Shown here piece after piece: positions 61,492 through 64,000 of a stretch of DNA of 64,000 nucleotides (position 1 is its first letter; every line of letters starts with the position of its first letter). Made by a program: the position numbers and the translations under genes. The notes below the pieces were generated by a model, which did no database searches, was not told the origin of the DNA, and saw only the letters and a list, made by a program, of their open reading frames with translations. This DNA is from Abyssibius sp040880065 (GTDB taxonomy: Bacteria > Pseudomonadota > Alphaproteobacteria > Rhodobacterales > Rhodobacteraceae), in assembly GCA_040880065.1 (NCBI GenBank), contig JBBDJE010000046.1:1-64000 (forward strand). Direction: 5' to 3'.

Positions 61492-62100
61492 ATGACTGAT
61501 GATATCGCACGCCATAATGAGAAAATGGTCAAGAAAAAGGCCGCGCGTGACAAGATTATGGCCACCAAAAGCGGCGAAAAGGGCCTGATCGTGGTGCATA
61601 CCGGCAAGGGCAAGGGTAAATCCTCGGCCGCCTTTGGCATGATCTTTCGCTGCATCGCATGGGACATGCCTTGCGCGGTTGTTCAGTTCATCAAAGGCGG
61701 CATGCAAAGCGGCGAGAAAAAGCTGATAGTCGAGAAATTTGCCGATATCTGCCCGTTCTACGCCATGGGCGAGGGGTTTACATGGGAAACGCAAGACCGC
61801 GCGCGTGACATTGAAATGGCGCAAGCGGCGTGGGAAAAGGCAAAGGACCTCATCCGCGACGAAGGCAACAAAATGGTGCTGCTCGATGAGATCAACATCG
61901 CGCTGCGCTATGAGTATCTGGATATCGACGCAGTGATCGCTTTCCTGAAAGACGAAAAACCACCCCTGACGCATGTTGTCTTGACGGGGCGCAACGCAAG
62001 CGAAAAACTGCTGGAAATTGCCGATCTGGCAACCGAAATGGAACTGCTGAAACACCCGTTCCGCGGCGGCATCAAAGCCCAGCGCGGCGTAGAATTTTAA
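61492..62100 (+). CDS. cobO: Corrinoid adenosyltransferase
   Basis: ATP:cob(I)alamin adenosyltransferase of the BtuR/CobO type, 202 residues. P-loop VVHTGKGKGKSSAAFG (about 34-49), VQFIKGG, and VLLDEINIALRY (about 128-139) are conserved. It attaches the 5'-deoxyadenosyl ligand to cobyrinic acid diamide or other corrinoids during assimilation. The 5' residues 1-25 are basic, as in CobO. Followed after 12 bases by the RidA gene. Confidence 0.95.
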   Translation: MTDDIARHNEKMVKKKAARDKIMATKSGEKGLIVVHTGKGKGKSSAAFGMIFRCIAWDMPCAVVQFIKGGMQSGEKKLIVEKFADICPFYAMGEGFTWETQDRARDIEMAQAAWEKAKDLIRDEGNKMVLLDEINIALRYEYLDIDAVIAFLKDEKPPLTHVVLTGRNASEKLLEIADLATEMELLKHPFRGGIKAQRGVEF

Positions 62101-62112
62101 GGAGAATACCCG

Positions 62113-62574
62113 ATGGGAAAGATTGACGCAAAACTGGCCGAACTGGGCATCGACCTGCCCGAAGCCCCGGCCCCGGCCGCCAATTATGTGCCCTATGTGA
62201 TCAGCGGCAACCTGTTGTTCGTGTCCGGACAGGTGCCGCGCAACGCCGATGGATTCATCACCGGTAAGCTTGGGTTGGATACCACGGTTGATGAGGGCTA
62301 TGCTGCGGCGCGCAACTGCGGCCTTGCGCTGATTGCCCAAGCCCGCGCGGCCTGCGGCGGCGACCTTGATAAGGTGGCGCGTGTCGTCAAACTGGGTGGT
62401 TTCGTAAATTCAACCCCCGATTTCGTTGACCATCCCACGGTTATCAATGGTGCATCCGACCTGATGGCCGAAGTGTTTGGCGATGCCGGACACCATGCGC
62501 GCGCCGCAGTTGGCACAGCTTCGCTGCCCAAAGGCGTGTCGGTCGAGGTCGAGGCGGTGTTTGAGCTTGCCTGA
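62113..62574 (+). CDS. RidA/YjgF family protein
   Basis: Protein of 153 residues. RidA-family core: NLLFVSGQVPR, ARNCGLALIAQARAACGGDLDKV and GASDLMAEVFGDAGHHARAAVGTASLP. The Arg in the HARAAVG segment matches the substrate-binding Arg of imine deaminases; the length and the N-terminal GIDLPEAPAPAANYVPYV place it in the longer YjgH/LSF-like subgroup. Likely deaminates reactive imines or enamines; AGGAGA precedes the ATG. Overlaps the gdpD start. Confidence 0.88.
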   Translation: MGKIDAKLAELGIDLPEAPAPAANYVPYVISGNLLFVSGQVPRNADGFITGKLGLDTTVDEGYAAARNCGLALIAQARAACGGDLDKVARVVKLGGFVNSTPDFVDHPTVINGASDLMAEVFGDAGHHARAAVGTASLPKGVSVEVEAVFELA

Positions 62575-63313
62575 CCTGCCGGCCCCGTTTCTGGCACGCC
62601 CCATCGCGCATCGCGGTCTGCATGGCGGCGATGTGCCGGAAAACAGCCGCGCTGCGTTTAAGGCGGCGATTGATGGTGGCTATGGAATCGAGCTGGATTT
62701 GCAGCTTTCTGCCGATGGGCAGGCAATGGTGTTTCACGATTATGATCTGGCGCGGCTTACCGGCCAGAAAGGCCCCATCCAAACGCGGAACGCGGCCGAC
62801 TTGGCAAAGCTGAGCTTGGCCAATGGCGAAGGCATTCCAACCTTTGCCGAGGTGCTGAAACTTATCGCGGGGCGCGTGCCGCTGCTGGTGGAAATCAAAG
62901 ATCAGGACGGCACGCTCGGCCCCGATATCGGCGCGTTGGAGGCGGCTTGCGCAGCAGATCTGGCCCGCTATGGCGGGCCGGTCGCGGTGATGTCGTTCAA
63001 CCCGCATGCGATTTACAAAATGGCTGAAATTGCCGCCGATATTCCGCGTGGGCTGGTAACCTGCGCCTTTGTCGATGATGATTGGCCTTTCACCGCGCCA
63101 GCCCGCCGCGCCGCCTTGGCCGAAATTCCCGATTTTGGCGCGACCGGAAGTTGCTTCATTTCGCATGACCGCACCGACCTTGACCGTGACGCGGTGACCC
63201 TGCTGCGTGCCTCAGGCGTGCCCATTCTATGCTGGACCGTGCGCGGCCCACTGGAAGAAAAACACGCCCGCCGCGTGGCGCATAATATCACATTCGAAGG
63301 CTATCTGGCGTGA
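62561..63313 (+). CDS. Glycerophosphodiester phosphodiesterase family protein
   Basis: TIM-barrel phosphodiesterase of about 250 residues. The TTG at 62561 has GAGG six bases upstream and starts just ahead of the conserved IAHRG; ATG 62477 would add residues unlike the family and overlap ridA. Catalytic pieces IAHRGLHGGDVPENS, ELDLQLSADG and VFHDYDLARLTG are present, as are VEIKDQ and WTVRG. It hydrolyses glycerophosphodiesters, releasing glycerol 3-phosphate. Ends with a GTGA overlap into the next gene. Confidence 0.87.
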   Translation: MSLPDLPAPFLARPIAHRGLHGGDVPENSRAAFKAAIDGGYGIELDLQLSADGQAMVFHDYDLARLTGQKGPIQTRNAADLAKLSLANGEGIPTFAEVLKLIAGRVPLLVEIKDQDGTLGPDIGALEAACAADLARYGGPVAVMSFNPHAIYKMAEIAADIPRGLVTCAFVDDDWPFTAPARRAALAEIPDFGATGSCFISHDRTDLDRDAVTLLRASGVPILCWTVRGPLEEKHARRVAHNITFEGYLA

Positions 63314-64000
63314 GCGAGACCAAGGCGGCAAATGTCGAAATTACGGTGCTGACAGGGCTGGAGCAGATCTCCGCCACGGACTGGGATAGCTGCGCCGCAC
63401 CCGGTGCTGGCCGCCCCGAAAACCCCTTTCTCACCCATCGTTTCCTGCTGGCGCTCGAGCGCTCCGGCTCGGTTGGCGCGGGCACGGGCTGGGCGGCACG
63501 GCACTTGGTGGCGCGGCTAAACGGGCAGTTGCTGGGCGTTATGCCGCTTTATGCCAAAGGCCATAGCCAGGGCGAATACATTTTCGATTTCAACTGGGCG
63601 CATGCCTATGAGCGGGCGGGCGGTCGCTATTACCCCAAGCTGCAATCGGCTGTTCCGTTTACACCCGTCACAGGGCGGCGGCTGCTTGTTCACCCCGATG
63701 CACCCGCCGAGGCCGGAATTTTGCTGGTGGAGGCTGCGCGCGAACTGGCGCGACAAAACAAGGTCAGCTCGTTTCACATCACCTTTTGCACGCAGGATGA
63801 ATGGGCGCGCGGGCCGGAATTTGGCATGATGCAGCGCACCAGCCAGCAGTTTCACTGGCTCAACCCCGGCTATGGCACATTTGACGATTATCTTGCCGCG
63901 CTATCCTCTCGCAAACGCAAGAATGTGCGGCGCGAGCGCACCTCCGCCCAAGCCTTTGGCGGCGAGATTCTGCGTTTGACGGGCGACGAAATCTTGCCTG
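63310..64000 (+). CDS. GNAT/FemAB-like acyltransferase family protein (DUF482), 3' truncated
   Basis: Partial gene of 230 visible codons, cut by the window edge. Start GTG 63310 overlaps the gdpD stop. The frame is open to 64000 with typical codon usage; HRFLLALERSGSVGAGTGW, FDFNWAHAYERAGGRYYPK and LSSRKRKNVRRER (about residues 197-210) resemble the COG3146 peptidogalycan/GNAT family found after gdpD in Rhodobacteraceae. Function in these organisms is not established. Confidence 0.8.
   Translation, partial: MSETKAANVEITVLTGLEQISATDWDSCAAPGAGRPENPFLTHRFLLALERSGSVGAGTGWAARHLVARLNGQLLGVMPLYAKGHSQGEYIFDFNWAHAYERAGGRYYPKLQSAVPFTPVTGRRLLVHPDAPAEAGILLVEAARELARQNKVSSFHITFCTQDEWARGPEFGMMQRTSQQFHWLNPGYGTFDDYLAALSSRKRKNVRRERTSAQAFGGEILRLTGDEILP

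Noticed and set aside
1..64000. CRISPR arrays, tRNA or rRNA genes
   Set aside because: No regularly spaced repeats, tRNA-like cloverleaf ends or rRNA stretches were noticed on reading the window.

Overview
The window reads as a chromosomal segment of an alphaproteobacterium, most likely a member of the Rhodobacteraceae (Roseobacter-type lifestyle). The pointers are GC-rich coding sequence with many ATGA-coupled operons, an unusual density of ABC and TRAP uptake systems, a fused-AB Mrp/Pha antiporter, an aerobic-type CobN cobaltochelatase with CbtAB, and the cobO-ridA-gdpD-GNAT gene order. No rRNA, tRNA, CRISPR array, transposase or prophage gene was seen. Assignments come from reading the sequence only; no database search was run.

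Layout. 1-2605: end of a TRAP transporter (small and large permease) followed by an HSD10-like short-chain dehydrogenase. 2602-2853: intergenic palindromic repeats. 2852-10873 (minus): CocE-type hydrolase, oligopeptide ABC permeases and ATPases, Tat-exported binding protein, and a BetI-like TetR gene. 11014-14615 (plus): a TMADH/StcD-like flavo-iron-sulfur oxidoreductase translationally coupled to a non-pyrrolysine MttB-family methyltransferase. 14624-21684 (minus): a DUF900 lipoprotein hydrolase and a six-gene Mrp antiporter operon. 21879-34487: a hydroxyproline catabolic island. It holds an amino-acid ABC importer, D-amino-acid oxidoreductase, 4-hydroxyproline epimerase, aconitase-X cis-3-hydroxyproline dehydratase, a Ser/Thr proline-racemase homologue, ketoglutarate semialdehyde dehydrogenase, pyrroline-2-carboxylate reductase, a DapA-like deaminase and a GntR regulator. 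34506-39566: galactose mutarotase, a TAXI-TRAP transporter and a second GntR gene. 39563-45192: a second dppABCDF system, then a PhyH-type dioxygenase, an MFS carrier and an RhlE-type helicase. 49042-62100: cobalamin synthesis and adenosylation (cobC, PduX/BluE-type kinase, cbiD, cobK, DUF1636, B12 riboswitch, cbtBA, cobW, cobN, cobO), interrupted by two AT-richer orphan genes. 62113-64000: ridA, gdpD and a GNAT/FemAB-like gene running off the window.

How the parts fit. The theme is scavenging of peptides, imino acids and probably methylated amines, with oxidation to 2-oxoglutarate. In the hydroxyproline island trans-4-hydroxy-L-proline is expected to be imported, epimerised, oxidised, deaminated and oxidised to 2-oxoglutarate, while 3-hydroxyprolines are dehydrated and reduced to proline. 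Four copies of a TTGTnnACA motif in its promoter regions suggest one GntR regulon. The MttB/StcD-like pair may demethylate a quaternary amine; MttB chemistry is corrinoid-dependent, so the B12 genes in the same window are suggestive but no corrinoid protein gene is visible.

Most worth a second look are the coupled StcD-like/MttB-like operon with its mirrored operator sites, the proline-racemase homologue with both catalytic cysteines replaced, an AT-rich orphan flanked by diverged 138-bp direct repeats that copy the next gene's promoter and first codons, a membrane-anchored NYN/PIN-like nuclease gene next to the B12 riboswitch, and intergenic palindromes that supply stop codons to their neighbours.
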